A stretch of DNA of 64,000 nucleotides, taken from Legionella lytica (lineage in GTDB: Bacteria > Pseudomonadota > Gammaproteobacteria > Legionellales > Legionellaceae). Every line of letters begins with the position of its first letter. Position 1 is the first letter of the stretch. The stretch spans positions 322,501-386,500 of the forward strand of contig NZ_CP071527.1 of NCBI RefSeq assembly GCF_023921225.1, read 5' to 3'. Position numbers and translations under genes: made by a program. The notes beneath the pieces were generated by a model. The model was not told where the DNA came from, searched no databases, and saw only the letters and a program-made list of their open reading frames with translations. Positions 1-12,237 of the stretch are shown here, piece after piece.

Positions 1-2537
<2,537 letters not shown>

Positions 2538-2613
2538 TAATCTGAGTTGCTTTGGGAACAAAGCACTACAGAATAGCGAGTGTTACGAAGCGCAAAAAAA
2601 AGCGCACTCTTTA

Positions 2614-2641
2614 TTTACCTAATGCGAAATTGCGGTATAAT
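2614..2641 (+). promoter_or_regulatory. Possible sigma70 promoter in the 23S-5S spacer
   Basis: A perfect TATAAT at 2636-2641 is preceded, 16 bp upstream, by TTTACC (2614-2619), a 4/6 match to the -35 consensus. It lies about 30 bp before 5S rRNA, inside a spacer that would normally be part of the long pre-rRNA. It could give extra transcription of 5S and the downstream tRNA-tuf genes. A chance match in A+T-rich DNA cannot be excluded. Confidence 0.35.
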
Positions 2642-2667
2642 GGCTGCAATGAGCATAAAACGAGTTT

Positions 2668-2784
2668 TCCTGGCGACAATAGCGGTCTGGAACCACCTGA
2701 ATCCATCTCGAACTCAGAAGTGAAACAGACATGCGCCAATGATAGTGTGAGGTCTCCTCATGTGAAAGTAGGTCATCGCCAGGG
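2668..2784 (+). rRNA. rrf: 5S ribosomal RNA
   Basis: About 117 nt. The ends TCCTGGCGA and TCGCCAGGG pair to form helix I, and the internal block with CCATCTCGAACTCAGAAGTG (about 2701-2720) is the conserved 5S loop A/B/C region. Located about 130 bp after the 23S end. No strong T-run terminator follows, so read-through into the tRNA cluster is plausible. Confidence 0.95.
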
Positions 2785-2848
2785 TTTTATTAAAGTGACG
2801 GGTTGTAAAGTCACAAAAGTACTTACACTATGTAAGTGAGCGATACAT

Positions 2849-2924
<76 letters not shown>

Positions 2925-2996
2925 TCTAAATTAAGTTGGCCGTCAATCAATTTGATTGACAATCATAGCATCTTAAAAGACAATAGCGTTCTTTTT

Positions 2997-3081
<85 letters not shown>

Positions 3082-3101
3082 GTATTAAGAAGAAAAAAAT
3101 A

Positions 3102-3175
3102 GCGGGTGTAGTTCAATGGTAGAACTTCAGCCTTCCAAGCTGATAGCGTGGGTTCGATTCCCATCACCCGCTCCA
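3102..3175 (+). tRNA. tRNA-Gly(TCC)
   Basis: 74 nt with acceptor GCGGGTG/CACCCGC, an encoded CCA, and anticodon loop CTTCCAA giving TCC. Lies 20 bp after tRNA-Tyr in the tRNA-tuf cluster. Confidence 0.97.
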
Positions 3176-3223
3176 ATTACAGTGAAGATGTTTGCTTATA
3201 TAATTATTTAAGCATATATATAA

Positions 3224-3299
<76 letters not shown>

Positions 3300-3334
3300 T
3301 GAAATATTAATTTAGCATATGGGGAGACTTTCCA

Positions 3335-4525
3335 ATGGCGAAGGAAAAATTTGAGCGTAAGAAGCCGCACGTTAACGTGGGTACTATTGGTCACGTTGAC
3401 CATGGTAAAACAACTTTAACTGCAGCAATTACGACAATTATGGCGAAGAAATTCGGTGGTACAGCTAAGGCTTACGACCAAATCGATGCTGCGCCAGAAG
3501 AAAGAGAGCGTGGAATTACAATTTCTACTGCTCACGTAGAATATGAATCAGCTACAAGACACTATGCGCACGTAGACTGCCCAGGACACGCTGACTATGT
3601 TAAGAACATGATCACTGGTGCTGCGCAAATGGACGGAGCGATTTTAGTAGTATCAGCAGCTGATGGCCCAATGCCACAAACTAGAGAACACATTCTATTG
3701 TCACGCCAAGTTGGTGTACCATACATTGTTGTGTTCATGAACAAAGCAGACATGGTTGATGATCCTGAGCTGTTAGAGTTAGTTGAGATGGAAGTACGTG
3801 ATTTATTAAGCAGCTACGACTTCCCTGGCGATGACATTCCTATCGTTGTTGGTTCAGCGCTGAAAGCACTGGAAGGCGACGAGAGTGATATTGGTGTTAA
3901 AGCAATTGAAAAACTGGTTGATACAATGGATTCATACATTCCTGAGCCAGTTCGTAACATTGATAAAGCATTCTTATTACCAATCGAAGACGTATTCTCA
4001 ATTTCTGGACGTGGTACAGTAGTAACTGGCCGTGTTGAGAGCGGAATTGTTAAAGTTGGTGAAGAGATTGAAATTGTTGGTATCCACGATACAACTAAGA
4101 CAACTTGTACTGGAGTAGAAATGTTCCGTAAGTTGTTGGACGAAGGACGCGCTGGAGACAACGTTGGTGTGTTATTACGTGGAACTAAGCGTGATGAAGT
4201 TGAGCGTGGTCAAGTATTGGCTAAGCCAGGCACAATTAAGCCACACACTAAATTTGAAGCAGAAGTGTACGTGTTATCAAAAGAAGAAGGCGGACGTCAT
4301 ACTCCATTCTTCAATGGTTACAGACCTCAATTCTATTTCAGAACAACCGACGTAACAGGTACTTGTGACTTGCCGGAAGGTGTAGAAATGGTAATGCCAG
4401 GCGATAACGTACAATTAGTAATTAACCTACATGCTCCTATTGCGATGGATGAAGGTTTACGTTTCGCAATTCGGGAAGGTGGCCGTACAGTAGGCGCCGG
4501 TGTTGTTGCGAAAATTATAGAGTAA
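3335..4525 (+). CDS. tuf: Elongation factor Tu, copy 1 (tufB position)
   Basis: 396 aa, full length. EF-Tu is the GTPase that delivers aminoacyl-tRNA to the ribosomal A site. Visible G motifs are GHVDHGKT (residues 19-26), DCPGH (81-85) and NKAD (136-139), followed by the two beta-barrel domains. A GGGGAG ribosome-binding site precedes the ATG. It sits directly after four tRNAs, the tufB context known from enterobacteria. The protein is identical to copy 2 at 19655. The DNA is also identical over 3494-4506 but has 17 silent differences in the 159 bases before that, which points to gene conversion between the copies. Confidence 0.98.
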   Translation: MAKEKFERKKPHVNVGTIGHVDHGKTTLTAAITTIMAKKFGGTAKAYDQIDAAPEERERGITISTAHVEYESATRHYAHVDCPGHADYVKNMITGAAQMDGAILVVSAADGPMPQTREHILLSRQVGVPYIVVFMNKADMVDDPELLELVEMEVRDLLSSYDFPGDDIPIVVGSALKALEGDESDIGVKAIEKLVDTMDSYIPEPVRNIDKAFLLPIEDVFSISGRGTVVTGRVESGIVKVGEEIEIVGIHDTTKTTCTGVEMFRKLLDEGRAGDNVGVLLRGTKRDEVERGQVLAKPGTIKPHTKFEAEVYVLSKEEGGRHTPFFNGYRPQFYFRTTDVTGTCDLPEGVEMVMPGDNVQLVINLHAPIAMDEGLRFAIREGGRTVGAGVVAKIIE

Positions 4526-4534
4526 GGTAGAATG

Positions 4535-4564
4535 TTGGCATGCGTTAACAATGACGCATGCCAA
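4535..4564 (+). repeat. 11-bp perfect stem-loop between tuf and tRNA-Trp
   Basis: TTGGCATGCGT (4535-4545), an 8-nt loop, then ACGCATGCCAA (4554-4564). No T-run follows, so it is a poor intrinsic terminator. It could protect the tuf mRNA 3' end or guide RNase processing ahead of tRNA-Trp. The structure is seen directly; its role is inferred. Confidence 0.6.
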
Positions 4565-4572
4565 GTAAATTT

Positions 4573-4648
4573 AGGCCAGTAGCTCAATTGGCAGAGTGGC
4601 GGTCTCCAAAACCGCAGGTTGGGGGTTCGATTCCCTCCTGGCCTGCCA
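4573..4648 (+). tRNA. tRNA-Trp(CCA)
   Basis: 76 nt with acceptor AGGCCAG/CTGGCCT, an encoded GCCA end, and anticodon loop CTCCAAA giving CCA. Located between tuf and secE, the same place as in E. coli (tufB-trp-secE region). Confidence 0.97.
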
Positions 4649-4661
4649 ACTACAAGTGAAT

Positions 4662-5033
4662 ATGAAAAGTTCAAACGAAAATCCAAATAAGACAAAAGAT
4701 ATTTTATCTTGGCTAGCTGTGGCTTTAGTAACTGCTGGCGCGTTCTTTTGCACCTACTATTACACTTTTTCAGGACCAGTTCAGTCTATGGTATGGCTAG
4801 CGTGGTTCTTACTGTCTATGTTTTTTGCTTACCTAACAACTACAGGCAAACAAGTTTATCAATTTGCTCAAGAGTCAAAAATTGAATTGTTAAAAGTTGT
4901 TTGGCCTACACGTCAAGAGACGATACAGACAACAACTATTGTTATTGTTATGGTTACATTAACTGGATTTATTCTCTGGGGAATAGATTCACTAATGATG
5001 TGGGCAATTGCTAAAATAACTCATTTAGGGTGA
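4662..5033 (+). CDS. secE: Preprotein translocase subunit SecE
   Basis: 123 aa from ATG 4662. SecE is the small essential membrane subunit that clamps SecY in the SecYEG channel. Three predicted membrane segments are visible (about 17-35, 41-58 and 93-117), as in the three-TM gammaproteobacterial form. The conserved cytoplasmic amphipathic helix is marked by the [16 protein letters not shown] stretch before the last segment. An in-frame start further upstream would lie inside tRNA-Trp and is rejected. It overlaps nusG by 4 bp, so the two are translationally coupled. Confidence 0.95.
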   Translation: MKSSNENPNKTKDILSWLAVALVTAGAFFCTYYYTFSGPVQSMVWLAWFLLSMFFAYLTTTGKQVYQFAQESKIELLKVVWPTRQETIQTTTIVIVMVTLTGFILWGIDSLMMWAIAKITHLG

Positions 5034-5584
5034 ATTCGGTGGAAGAGCAGAAGTCAAAGCAATGGTATGTAGTACATGCCTACTCAGGTTATGAGAATTT
5101 TGTTATGCGCGAAATTTCGTCTCGTGCAGTACACCACAATTTACAAGATAAAATTGGTGAAGTTGTAGTTCCTTCTGAAGAAGTGGTTGAAATGCGTTCT
5201 GGACAAAAGCGCAAAAGCACACGCAAGTTCTTCCCCGGCTATGTTTTAGTGAACATGGTTATGGATGATCAAACTTGGCATATGATTCGTGCAATTCCTC
5301 GTGTATTGGGCTTTATTGGCGGAACCAGTCAAACTCCTACACCAATTACAGATAAAGAAGCACGTGCAATTATGCAACGTGTTGAGGACGGGGTTACTAA
5401 ACCCAGACCAAAAATTCTCTTCGAACCTGGCGAAGTTATCCGGGTTAAAGAAGGACCGTTTGTTGACTTCAACGGCGTTGTTGAAGAAGTTAACTATGAG
5501 AAAAACAGACTAAGAGTGGCAGTTCTTATTTTTGGACGCTCTACTCCTGTTGAACTTGAATTTAGTCAAGTTGAAAAGACATAG
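5030..5584 (+). CDS. nusG: Transcription termination/antitermination factor NusG
   Basis: 184 aa from a GTG overlapping the secE stop. NusG binds RNA polymerase, suppresses pausing and links it to Rho or to ribosomal S10. The NGN domain covers about residues 10-115, with [11 protein letters not shown] near the start and RKFFPGYV in the middle. The C-terminal KOW domain begins at about 130 with [14 protein letters not shown]. It is followed by an RNA hairpin and T-run before rplK. Confidence 0.97.
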   Translation: MNSVEEQKSKQWYVVHAYSGYENFVMREISSRAVHHNLQDKIGEVVVPSEEVVEMRSGQKRKSTRKFFPGYVLVNMVMDDQTWHMIRAIPRVLGFIGGTSQTPTPITDKEARAIMQRVEDGVTKPRPKILFEPGEVIRVKEGPFVDFNGVVEEVNYEKNRLRVAVLIFGRSTPVELEFSQVEKT

Positions 5585-5594
5585 TTTGTTAAGT

Positions 5595-5659
5595 GCCTAG
5601 ACCAGCATTCTTTACTGTAGATGTTCAATCTACGGTATACTGCTGGTCAGGCTTTTTTT
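5595..5659 (+). terminator. Intrinsic terminator/attenuator between nusG and rplK
   Basis: A long hairpin: GCCTAGACCAGCA (5595-5607) pairs with TGCTGGTCAGGC (5641-5652) with one bulged A. Inside it is a second stem, CTGTAGAT with ATCTACGG. TTTTTTT follows at 5653-5659. It separates the secE-nusG unit from the L11-L1 genes. Whether it is a full terminator or an attenuator is not decided by the sequence. Confidence 0.8.
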
Positions 5660-5737
5660 GTAAACAGGGGAGCTAGAAATTTAGTCGACAAAGTTATTTT
5701 TTCGCTGAAACTAGTGTTTGACCCGCAAGGAGTAAAT

Positions 5738-6172
5738 ATGGCAAAAAAAGTAGAAGCATATATTAAGTTACAAATTCCAGCCGGTAAGGCGAACCCAAGT
5801 CCACCAGTCGGACCTGCGTTAGGTCAACGTGGTGTGAACATCATGGAATTCTGTAAAGCATTTAACGCTGCAACACAACAATTGGAACAAGGCTTACCTA
5901 TTCCCGTTGTTATTACAGTTTATAGTGATCGCAGCTTCACCTTTATCACTAAGACTCCTCCAGCTTCAGTTCTATTGAAGAAAGCTGCAGGTATTGCAAG
6001 TGGAAGTGGTACACCTAACACTAAGAAAGTGGCTAAACTTCACGTCAGTAAACTTGAAGAAATCGCGAAGCTTAAGGCACCTGATTTAACTGCAGCAGAT
6101 TTAGCAGCAGCAGTTAGAAGTATTGCAGGTACTGCGCGTAGCATGGGTATTGAAGTTGAAGGTTTAGAATAA
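5738..6172 (+). CDS. rplK: 50S ribosomal protein L11
   Basis: 144 aa. Binds the GTPase-associated region of 23S rRNA and is needed for the RelA stringent signal. The proline-rich N-terminal domain ([20 protein letters not shown], residues 14-33) and the C-terminal RNA-binding domain are complete. The ATG at 5738 is chosen because of the AAGGAG site just upstream; the longer in-frame opening would run back through the terminator hairpin. First gene of the L11-L1 pair; rplA follows after 9 bp. Confidence 0.97.
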   Translation: MAKKVEAYIKLQIPAGKANPSPPVGPALGQRGVNIMEFCKAFNAATQQLEQGLPIPVVITVYSDRSFTFITKTPPASVLLKKAAGIASGSGTPNTKKVAKLHVSKLEEIAKLKAPDLTAADLAAAVRSIAGTARSMGIEVEGLE

Positions 6173-6181
6173 GGGGTCACC

Positions 6182-6877
6182 ATGGCAAAAGTAACTAAGA
6201 AACAAAAGAATATTGCATCAGTAGTTAAGCCAAATCATTTTTATACTGTTAGCGATGCTGTTGCTGTATTAAAGCAATTTGCTTCAGCAAAATTTCGTGA
6301 AAGCTTAGATATCAGTGTTAACTTAGGGGTTGATCCTCGTAAATCTGACCAAGTTGTTCGCTCATCTACTAACCTACCAAAAGGTACTGGTAAAGTAGTA
6401 CGTGTTGCTGTATTCGCTCAAGGCGATAATGCAACCAAAGCAAAAGACGCTGGTGCTGATATCGTTGGTTTTGAAGATTTAGCTGACCAAATTAAAGCGG
6501 GTAAAATGGACTTCGATGTCGTTATTGCAACTCCAGACGCAATGCGAATTGTAGGTCAATTAGGTCAAGTCCTTGGTCCAAGAGGTTTGATGCCTAACCC
6601 TAAAGTTGGAACTGTTACTACAAACGTAGAAGCAGCAGTTAAAGATGCTAAGTCTGGGCAGGTACGCTATAGAACTGATAAAAATGGTATTATCCATTGT
6701 TCAGTTGGTAAAGCAGATTTCGCAGCTGAAGATGTGCTAGAAAATATTATTGCTTTAATTAGCGACTTGAAAAAAGCAAAACCATCTTCATCTAAAGGTC
6801 AATACCTGAAGAAGATTTCTTTATCTACAACTATGGGTCCTGGATTGGCTATTGATATTTCATCTTTACCTGTGTAA
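6182..6877 (+). CDS. rplA: 50S ribosomal protein L1
   Basis: 231 aa, the usual length. L1 forms the mobile stalk at the ribosomal E site and in enterobacteria represses translation of its own L11-L1 mRNA. The signature [14 protein letters not shown] lies at about 137-150. The ATG follows an AAGGGG site. The L10 leader lies immediately downstream. Confidence 0.97.
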   Translation: MAKVTKKQKNIASVVKPNHFYTVSDAVAVLKQFASAKFRESLDISVNLGVDPRKSDQVVRSSTNLPKGTGKVVRVAVFAQGDNATKAKDAGADIVGFEDLADQIKAGKMDFDVVIATPDAMRIVGQLGQVLGPRGLMPNPKVGTVTTNVEAAVKDAKSGQVRYRTDKNGIIHCSVGKADFAAEDVLENIIALISDLKKAKPSSSKGQYLKKISLSTTMGPGLAIDISSLPV

Positions 6878-6889
6878 AATACCCACCCA

Positions 6890-7045
6890 TTTTTAAGAAT
6901 TCACGGCATAGATTTGGTTCCATGCCGTCGAAGACCGCAGGGGCCTCGGCTTAATTTCCTGCGCAGACGGTGAACCGGCTCCATTTAAAAGAGGCGGCCA
7001 CCATAACTGGCAAATCCTTGAGATTTGTTTACATTAGGAGGTCAG
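6890..7045 (+). promoter_or_regulatory. L10 (rplJ) leader RNA
   Basis: The 172-nt rplA-rplJ spacer carries the hallmark of the bacterial L10 leader. A hairpin from CACGGCAT paired with ATGCCGT is followed by the conserved unpaired region with CAGGGGCCTCGGCTTAATTT and CCTGCGCAGACGG, then the strong AGGAGGT ribosome-binding site for rplJ. In the known system, L10 or the L10-L12 complex binds this structure to repress translation. Identification is by consensus recognition, not a covariance search. Confidence 0.8.
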
Positions 7046-7049
7046 TAAC

Positions 7050-7574
7050 GTGACATTAAATTTAGCTGCAAAAAAAGCAGTAGTTGAAGAGGTGGCTGAA
7101 GTCGCTTCTAAAGCTATTTCCGCAGTTGTTGCTGATTATCGTGGTTTAACTGTTAATCAAATGACGCAATTACGCACAGAAGCGCGTAAAGCTGGTGTTT
7201 ATCTTCGAGTTGTAAGAAATACTTTAACTCGTAGAGCATTTAAAGACACTGAGTTTGAGTGCTTGAGTGACATGCTTGTTGGCCCGTTGTTCGTTGCTTT
7301 ATCTCTGGAAGCGCCCAGTGATGCAGCGCGTCTGCTTAAAGAGTTTGCTAAGACATTCGATAAACTTGAAGTCAAAGCATTGTCTGTAGGCGGAAAAGTA
7401 TACGCAGCAAGTCAAATTGACGCAGTTGCAAGCTTACCGACTAAGGATGAGGCAATTGCTAAGTTGATGTATGTAATGAAAGCGCCAGTTGAGAAATTTG
7501 TTAGAACTCTTGCTGAGCCTCACGCTAAATTAGTGAGAACTATAGCAGCAGTAAAAGACAAAAAAGCAGGTTAA
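7050..7574 (+). CDS. rplJ: 50S ribosomal protein L10
   Basis: 174 aa from GTG 7050, with an AGGAGGT site 8-14 bp upstream. L10 is the base of the stalk that carries L7/L12 dimers. The N-terminal rRNA-binding part contains [19 protein letters not shown], and the C-terminal helix that binds L7/L12 is present. It is expected to be autoregulated through the leader just upstream. rplL follows after 43 bp. Confidence 0.97.
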   Translation: MTLNLAAKKAVVEEVAEVASKAISAVVADYRGLTVNQMTQLRTEARKAGVYLRVVRNTLTRRAFKDTEFECLSDMLVGPLFVALSLEAPSDAARLLKEFAKTFDKLEVKALSVGGKVYAASQIDAVASLPTKDEAIAKLMYVMKAPVEKFVRTLAEPHAKLVRTIAAVKDKKAG

Positions 7575-7617
7575 TCCTTTAATCATTAATTAATTTTTTT
7601 TAAATCAGGAGCTAGTA

Positions 7618-7992
7618 ATGGCTGTGTCTAAAGACGAAATTTTAAATACCATAGCAAACATGTCTGTTATGGAAGTTGTTGAACTAATCGAAGCAATGGA
7701 AGAGAAATTCAATGTTTCTGCTGCCGCTGCTGCTGTTGCGGTTGCTGCTCCAGCTGCTGCTGCTTCTGCTGCTGAAGAGCAAACTGAATTCAACGTAATT
7801 ATGACTAGCTTTGGCGCAAACAAAGTTAACGTAATTAAAGCGGTTCGTGAAATTACTGGTTTAGGCTTGAAAGAAGCTAAAGACTTAGTAGAAGGTGCTC
7901 CTTCAACAATTAAAGAAGCTGTATCTAAAGATGAAGCTGCTAACCTCAAGAAGTCTCTTGAAGAAGCTGGTGCTACAGTAGAAGTTAAATAA
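7618..7992 (+). CDS. rplL: 50S ribosomal protein L7/L12
   Basis: 124 aa acidic stalk protein that recruits translational GTPases. The N-terminal dimerisation domain (1-35) is followed by an Ala/Val-rich hinge at about 36-56. The C-terminal domain has the conserved [18 protein letters not shown] stretch at about 81-98. The ATG is preceded by AGGAGC. Downstream there is a hairpin before rpoB. Confidence 0.97.
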   Translation: MAVSKDEILNTIANMSVMEVVELIEAMEEKFNVSAAAAAVAVAAPAAAASAAEEQTEFNVIMTSFGANKVNVIKAVREITGLGLKEAKDLVEGAPSTIKEAVSKDEAANLKKSLEEAGATVEVK

Positions 7993-8013
7993 TATAGTTG
8001 TATCTATGAGATT

Positions 8014-8043
8014 AAACCCAGCCATGTTTTCATGGCTGGGTTT
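8014..8043 (+). terminator. rplL-rpoB intercistronic hairpin (partial attenuator)
   Basis: AAACCCAGCCATG (8014-8026) pairs perfectly with CATGGCTGGGTTT (8031-8043) around a TTTT loop. There is no extended T-run after it. A structure at this position is known in E. coli to attenuate transcription between rplL and rpoBC and to be an RNase III site; that role here is inferred by position. Confidence 0.65.
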
Positions 8044-8083
8044 ACGTGTTTGAAAGTCATCAATAATTTACAGAGGAACCACC

Positions 8084-11000
8084 ATGGCCGTTGCAGAAGC
8101 TAAACCTCAATATTCGCATGCTGAGAAAAAACGATTTCGCAAGAGCTTTGGTACCCAAGCCGATAAAATGGCGATACCAAATCTGCTTGAAATTCAACTT
8201 AAATCCTATAGAGATTTTCTTCAGGCCGATAGCAAATTAAGTCAACACTTTAATACAGGATTACATGCTGCATTTTCTTCTGTATTTCCTATCGAAAGTT
8301 TTTCTGGTAATGCACGACTTGAATATGTTGGTTATAAGCTGGGCGAGCCCGCATTCGATGTTCGCGAGTGTAAGTTACGTGGTTTAACCTATTCTGCACC
8401 ATTACGGGTTAAGATAAGACTTGTTGTTCTTGATAAAGACGCAAGCGAAGAGCCTAAGCCAATTAAAGATATTAGAGAACAAGATGTATTCATGGGTGAA
8501 ATCCCTCTAATGACTGATGTAGGTACATTCGTTGTGAATGGTACTGAACGTGTCGTGGTTTCACAGTTACATCGTTCACCTGGTGTTATATTTGAGCATG
8601 ATAAAGGTAAAACTCATTCATCAGGTAAATTACTTTATTCAGCACGCATTATTCCTTACCGTGGATCTTGGCTTGATTTTGAGTTTGATCCTAAAGATTG
8701 CGTTTATGTTCGAATTGATAGACGACGTAAACTGCCTGTTAGTATCTTATTAAGAGCATTAGGATACGAAACTGAAGACATTCTTAGTGAATTCTTTGAA
8801 ATGACCAGCTGCCATCTCAAAAATGGTGAGTATCATATTGCACTGATACCACAACGTTTGAGAGGTGAGATTGCCTCATTTGATATTCTTGTGCCTGAAA
8901 CTGGTGAGCTAATTGTTGAGCAGGGCAGAAGAATTACAGCTCGTCATATTAAGCAAATGGAAAAAAGCCAAATGCAAGATCTCGTGGTACCTAGAGATTA
9001 TATGGTTGGCAAAACATTAGCTAAAAACATAATTGATACCTTAACTGGTGAAGTCGTAGCGCAAGCAAATGATGAAGTAACTGATGAGTTGTTAGATAAA
9101 ATGGCATCTCATGGTATTCATCAGTTCGATATGATTTATACCAATGATTTAGATCATGGTTCTTATGTTTCTGATACAATCAAAATTGACCCAACTTCAA
9201 GTCAATTAGAAGCACTGGTAGAAATCTACCGTATGATGCGTCCTGGTGAGCCACCAACTAAAGAAGCTGCTGAAGCATTATTCAAAAACCTATTCTTTGT
9301 TGATGAGCGCTATGACCTATCTGCTGTTGGTCGTATGAAGTTTAATCGCCGTGTAGGCAGAAAAAATGATGATGGTCCTGGAACATTGACCAAAGAAGAC
9401 ATCATGGCAGTAATTAAGACTCTTATCGATATTCGCAATGGTATTGGCATGGTTGACGATATTGACCATCTTGGTAACCGTCGTGTACGAAGTGTTGGTG
9501 AAATGACTGAAAACCAATTCCGAGTTGGTTTAGTTCGGGTTGAGCGTGCAGTTAAAGAGCGCCTGAGTCTAGTTGAATCTGAAAACTTAATGCCACAAGA
9601 TTTAATTAACGCGAAGCCTGTATCTGCAGCAATCAAAGAGTTCTTTGGTTCAAGCCAGTTGTCTCAATTCATGGATCAGGTAAACCCACTATCTGGAGTT
9701 ACCCATAAGCGTCGTGTATCAGCATTAGGCCCAGGTGGTTTAACGCGTGAACGCGCTGGTTTCGAGGTTCGTGACGTACATACCACTCACTATGGTCGCG
9801 TATGTCCAATTGAAACACCTGAAGGTCCAAACATTGGATTGATTAACTCCTTATCTGTTTATGCAAGAACTAATGATTATGGTTTTATTGAAACTCCTTG
9901 CCGTAAAGTAATTGATGGCCGTGTAACTGACGATATTGAATACTTATCTGCGATTGAAGAAGTGGATCAATATATTGCGCAATCAAGTGTTGCTTTAGAC
10001 GAGCAAGGTAATATTCTTGCTGACTTGGTTCCTTGCCGACATCAGAATGAGTTTTCATTAACTACTCCTGATAAAATTAACTACATGGATATTTCTCCAA
10101 AGCAGATTGTTTCTGTAGCTGCTTCGTTAATCCCGTTTTTAGAGCATGATGATGCGAACCGCGCATTAATGGGATCAAACATGCAACGTCAGGCAGTACC
10201 AACATTACGTTCTGAGAAGCCTTTAGTTGGAACTGGAATGGAACGTATCGTTGCTTCTGACTCTGGGGTTTCTGTTGTAGCAAAACGTGGTGGGGTAATT
10301 GATTTAGTTGACGCTTCACGTATCGTAGTTCGTGTTAATGATGACGAAACAACTGCTGGTGAGACTGGCGTAGATATTTATAACTTAACTAAATACTTCC
10401 GTTCAAACCAAGATACATGTATTAACCAAAGACCAATCGTGAATACAGGTGATCTCATTCAACGTGGTGACATCCTCGCTGATGGTCCTTGTACGGATAT
10501 GGGTGAATTAGCGTTAGGTCAAAACTTACTTGTAGCATTTATGCCTTGGAACGGATACAACTTCGAGGACTCGATTCTTATCTCTGAGCGTATTGTTCAA
10601 GAAGACCGTTTCACTACTATTCATATTGAAGAGTTAACTTGTATCGCTCGTGATACTAAGTTAGGCACAGAAGAGATTACTGCTGATATTCCAAACGTTG
10701 GTGAGTCTGCATTATCTAATCTAGACGAAGCCGGGGTTGTATACATCGGTGCTGAAGTTAAAGCTGGCGATATTCTCGTCGGTAAAGTAACTCCTAAGGG
10801 TGAAACACAACTTACTCCGGAAGAGAAATTATTACGCGCAATCTTCGGTGAAAAAGCTTCTGATGTTAAAGATTCATCTTTACGCGTTCCTTCTGGTATG
10901 AACGGTACCGTAATTGACGTACAAGTGTTTACGCGTGATGGTCTAGATAAAGATGCACGTGCGAAAAGCATTGAAGAAGAGCATCTAGCCCGTGTTCGTA

Positions 11001-12190
11001 AAGACTTAGTTGATGAGCGCCGAATTCGTGAAGAAGATATTTATCATCGCGTAGCTAATTTAATTCTTGATAAAGTAGCAACTGGTGGTCCAGCTAGTTT
11101 GAAACCAGGTTCAACTATTACTCAGGAATACTTGGACAAAGTTGAGCGTCAAAAATGGTTTGATATTCGCTTAGACAATGATGCGATAAGCCAGCAATTA
11201 GAACAACTTTCAAAACAGCTTGAAATGTTGTCTAAAGAGATGGAAAAACGTTTTAACGACAGCCGTAAGAAAATCATTCAAGGTGATGACTTAGCTCCTG
11301 GCGTATTAAAGATCGTTAAAGTATATCTAGCGGTTAAGCGCAGAATTCAACCTGGTGATAAGATGGCAGGTCGACATGGTAACAAAGGGGTTATCTCTAT
11401 TGTTGTTCCAGTTGAAGACATGCCGCATATGGAAGATGGTACATCTGTCGATATCGTACTAAACCCATTAGGCGTACCTTCGCGTATGAATATTGGTCAG
11501 GTACTAGAAACACACCTTGGTTTAGCTGCTAAAGGTTTAGGTCATAAGATTGCAGAATTGTTAGATACGAAGCAATCGGCGGCTGAAATTAAGTCGTTCT
11601 TAACCAAAATATATAACCATGATGGCGTACAAAGAGTTAATCTTGATTGCTTAAATGAAGAAGAATTATTCCGTTTAGCGGATAACCTACGAGCTGGGGT
11701 GCCAATGGCAACGCCAGTATTCGACGGTGCTTCTGAAGAAGAGATCAAGAGCATGTTATTACTTGCAGGCTTATCTCCTGATGGTAAGACTACATTGACT
11801 GATGGTCGAACTGGAAATAAATTTGATAATCCAGTTACTGTTGGTTACATGTACATGTTAAAACTTAACCACTTAGTTGATGATAAGATGCATGCTCGTT
11901 CAACTGGTTCCTATAGCTTGGTAACGCAACAACCACTAGGCGGTAAAGCACAGTTTGGAGGACAGCGTTTCGGGGAGATGGAAGTATGGGCACTTGAAGC
12001 ATATGGTGCTGCGTATACATTGCAAGAAATGTTGACTGTAAAATCAGATGACGTTGGTGGTAGGACGAAGATCTATAAGAATATTGTCGATGGTGATCAT
12101 CGTATGGACCCAGGAATGCCAGAGTCGTTTAACGTATTGTTAAAAGAGATTCGTGCATTGGGTATTGATATTGAATTAGATCACGATTAA
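8084..12190 (+). CDS. rpoB: DNA-directed RNA polymerase subunit beta
   Basis: 1368 aa. Forms one jaw of the polymerase and the rifampicin pocket. The rifampicin-resistance region begins [14 protein letters not shown] at residue 520. Asp531, His541 and Ser546 match E. coli D516, H526 and S531, so these main resistance positions are wild type. Residue 533 is Val where E. coli has Asn518; I take this as a lineage difference. The C-terminal segment that contacts beta' ([20 protein letters not shown]) is intact. The ATG follows AGAGGAACC. rpoC follows after 47 bp. Confidence 0.98.
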   Translation: MAVAEAKPQYSHAEKKRFRKSFGTQADKMAIPNLLEIQLKSYRDFLQADSKLSQHFNTGLHAAFSSVFPIESFSGNARLEYVGYKLGEPAFDVRECKLRGLTYSAPLRVKIRLVVLDKDASEEPKPIKDIREQDVFMGEIPLMTDVGTFVVNGTERVVVSQLHRSPGVIFEHDKGKTHSSGKLLYSARIIPYRGSWLDFEFDPKDCVYVRIDRRRKLPVSILLRALGYETEDILSEFFEMTSCHLKNGEYHIALIPQRLRGEIASFDILVPETGELIVEQGRRITARHIKQMEKSQMQDLVVPRDYMVGKTLAKNIIDTLTGEVVAQANDEVTDELLDKMASHGIHQFDMIYTNDLDHGSYVSDTIKIDPTSSQLEALVEIYRMMRPGEPPTKEAAEALFKNLFFVDERYDLSAVGRMKFNRRVGRKNDDGPGTLTKEDIMAVIKTLIDIRNGIGMVDDIDHLGNRRVRSVGEMTENQFRVGLVRVERAVKERLSLVESENLMPQDLINAKPVSAAIKEFFGSSQLSQFMDQVNPLSGVTHKRRVSALGPGGLTRERAGFEVRDVHTTHYGRVCPIETPEGPNIGLINSLSVYARTNDYGFIETPCRKVIDGRVTDDIEYLSAIEEVDQYIAQSSVALDEQGNILADLVPCRHQNEFSLTTPDKINYMDISPKQIVSVAASLIPFLEHDDANRALMGSNMQRQAVPTLRSEKPLVGTGMERIVASDSGVSVVAKRGGVIDLVDASRIVVRVNDDETTAGETGVDIYNLTKYFRSNQDTCINQRPIVNTGDLIQRGDILADGPCTDMGELALGQNLLVAFMPWNGYNFEDSILISERIVQEDRFTTIHIEELTCIARDTKLGTEEITADIPNVGESALSNLDEAGVVYIGAEVKAGDILVGKVTPKGETQLTPEEKLLRAIFGEKASDVKDSSLRVPSGMNGTVIDVQVFTRDGLDKDARAKSIEEEHLARVRKDLVDERRIREEDIYHRVANLILDKVATGGPASLKPGSTITQEYLDKVERQKWFDIRLDNDAISQQLEQLSKQLEMLSKEMEKRFNDSRKKIIQGDDLAPGVLKIVKVYLAVKRRIQPGDKMAGRHGNKGVISIVVPVEDMPHMEDGTSVDIVLNPLGVPSRMNIGQVLETHLGLAAKGLGHKIAELLDTKQSAAEIKSFLTKIYNHDGVQRVNLDCLNEEELFRLADNLRAGVPMATPVFDGASEEEIKSMLLLAGLSPDGKTTLTDGRTGNKFDNPVTVGYMYMLKLNHLVDDKMHARSTGSYSLVTQQPLGGKAQFGGQRFGEMEVWALEAYGAAYTLQEMLTVKSDDVGGRTKIYKNIVDGDHRMDPGMPESFNVLLKEIRALGIDIELDHD

Positions 12191-12237
12191 CCGTATCAGC
12201 GATACATACTGATTAACCAATTTTTGGAGACATAGAC

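Noticed and set aside
3814..4161. 115-aa antisense frame within tuf, repeated at 20134-20481
   Set aside because: Duplicate only because tuf is duplicated; no ribosome-binding site, typical antisense shadow.
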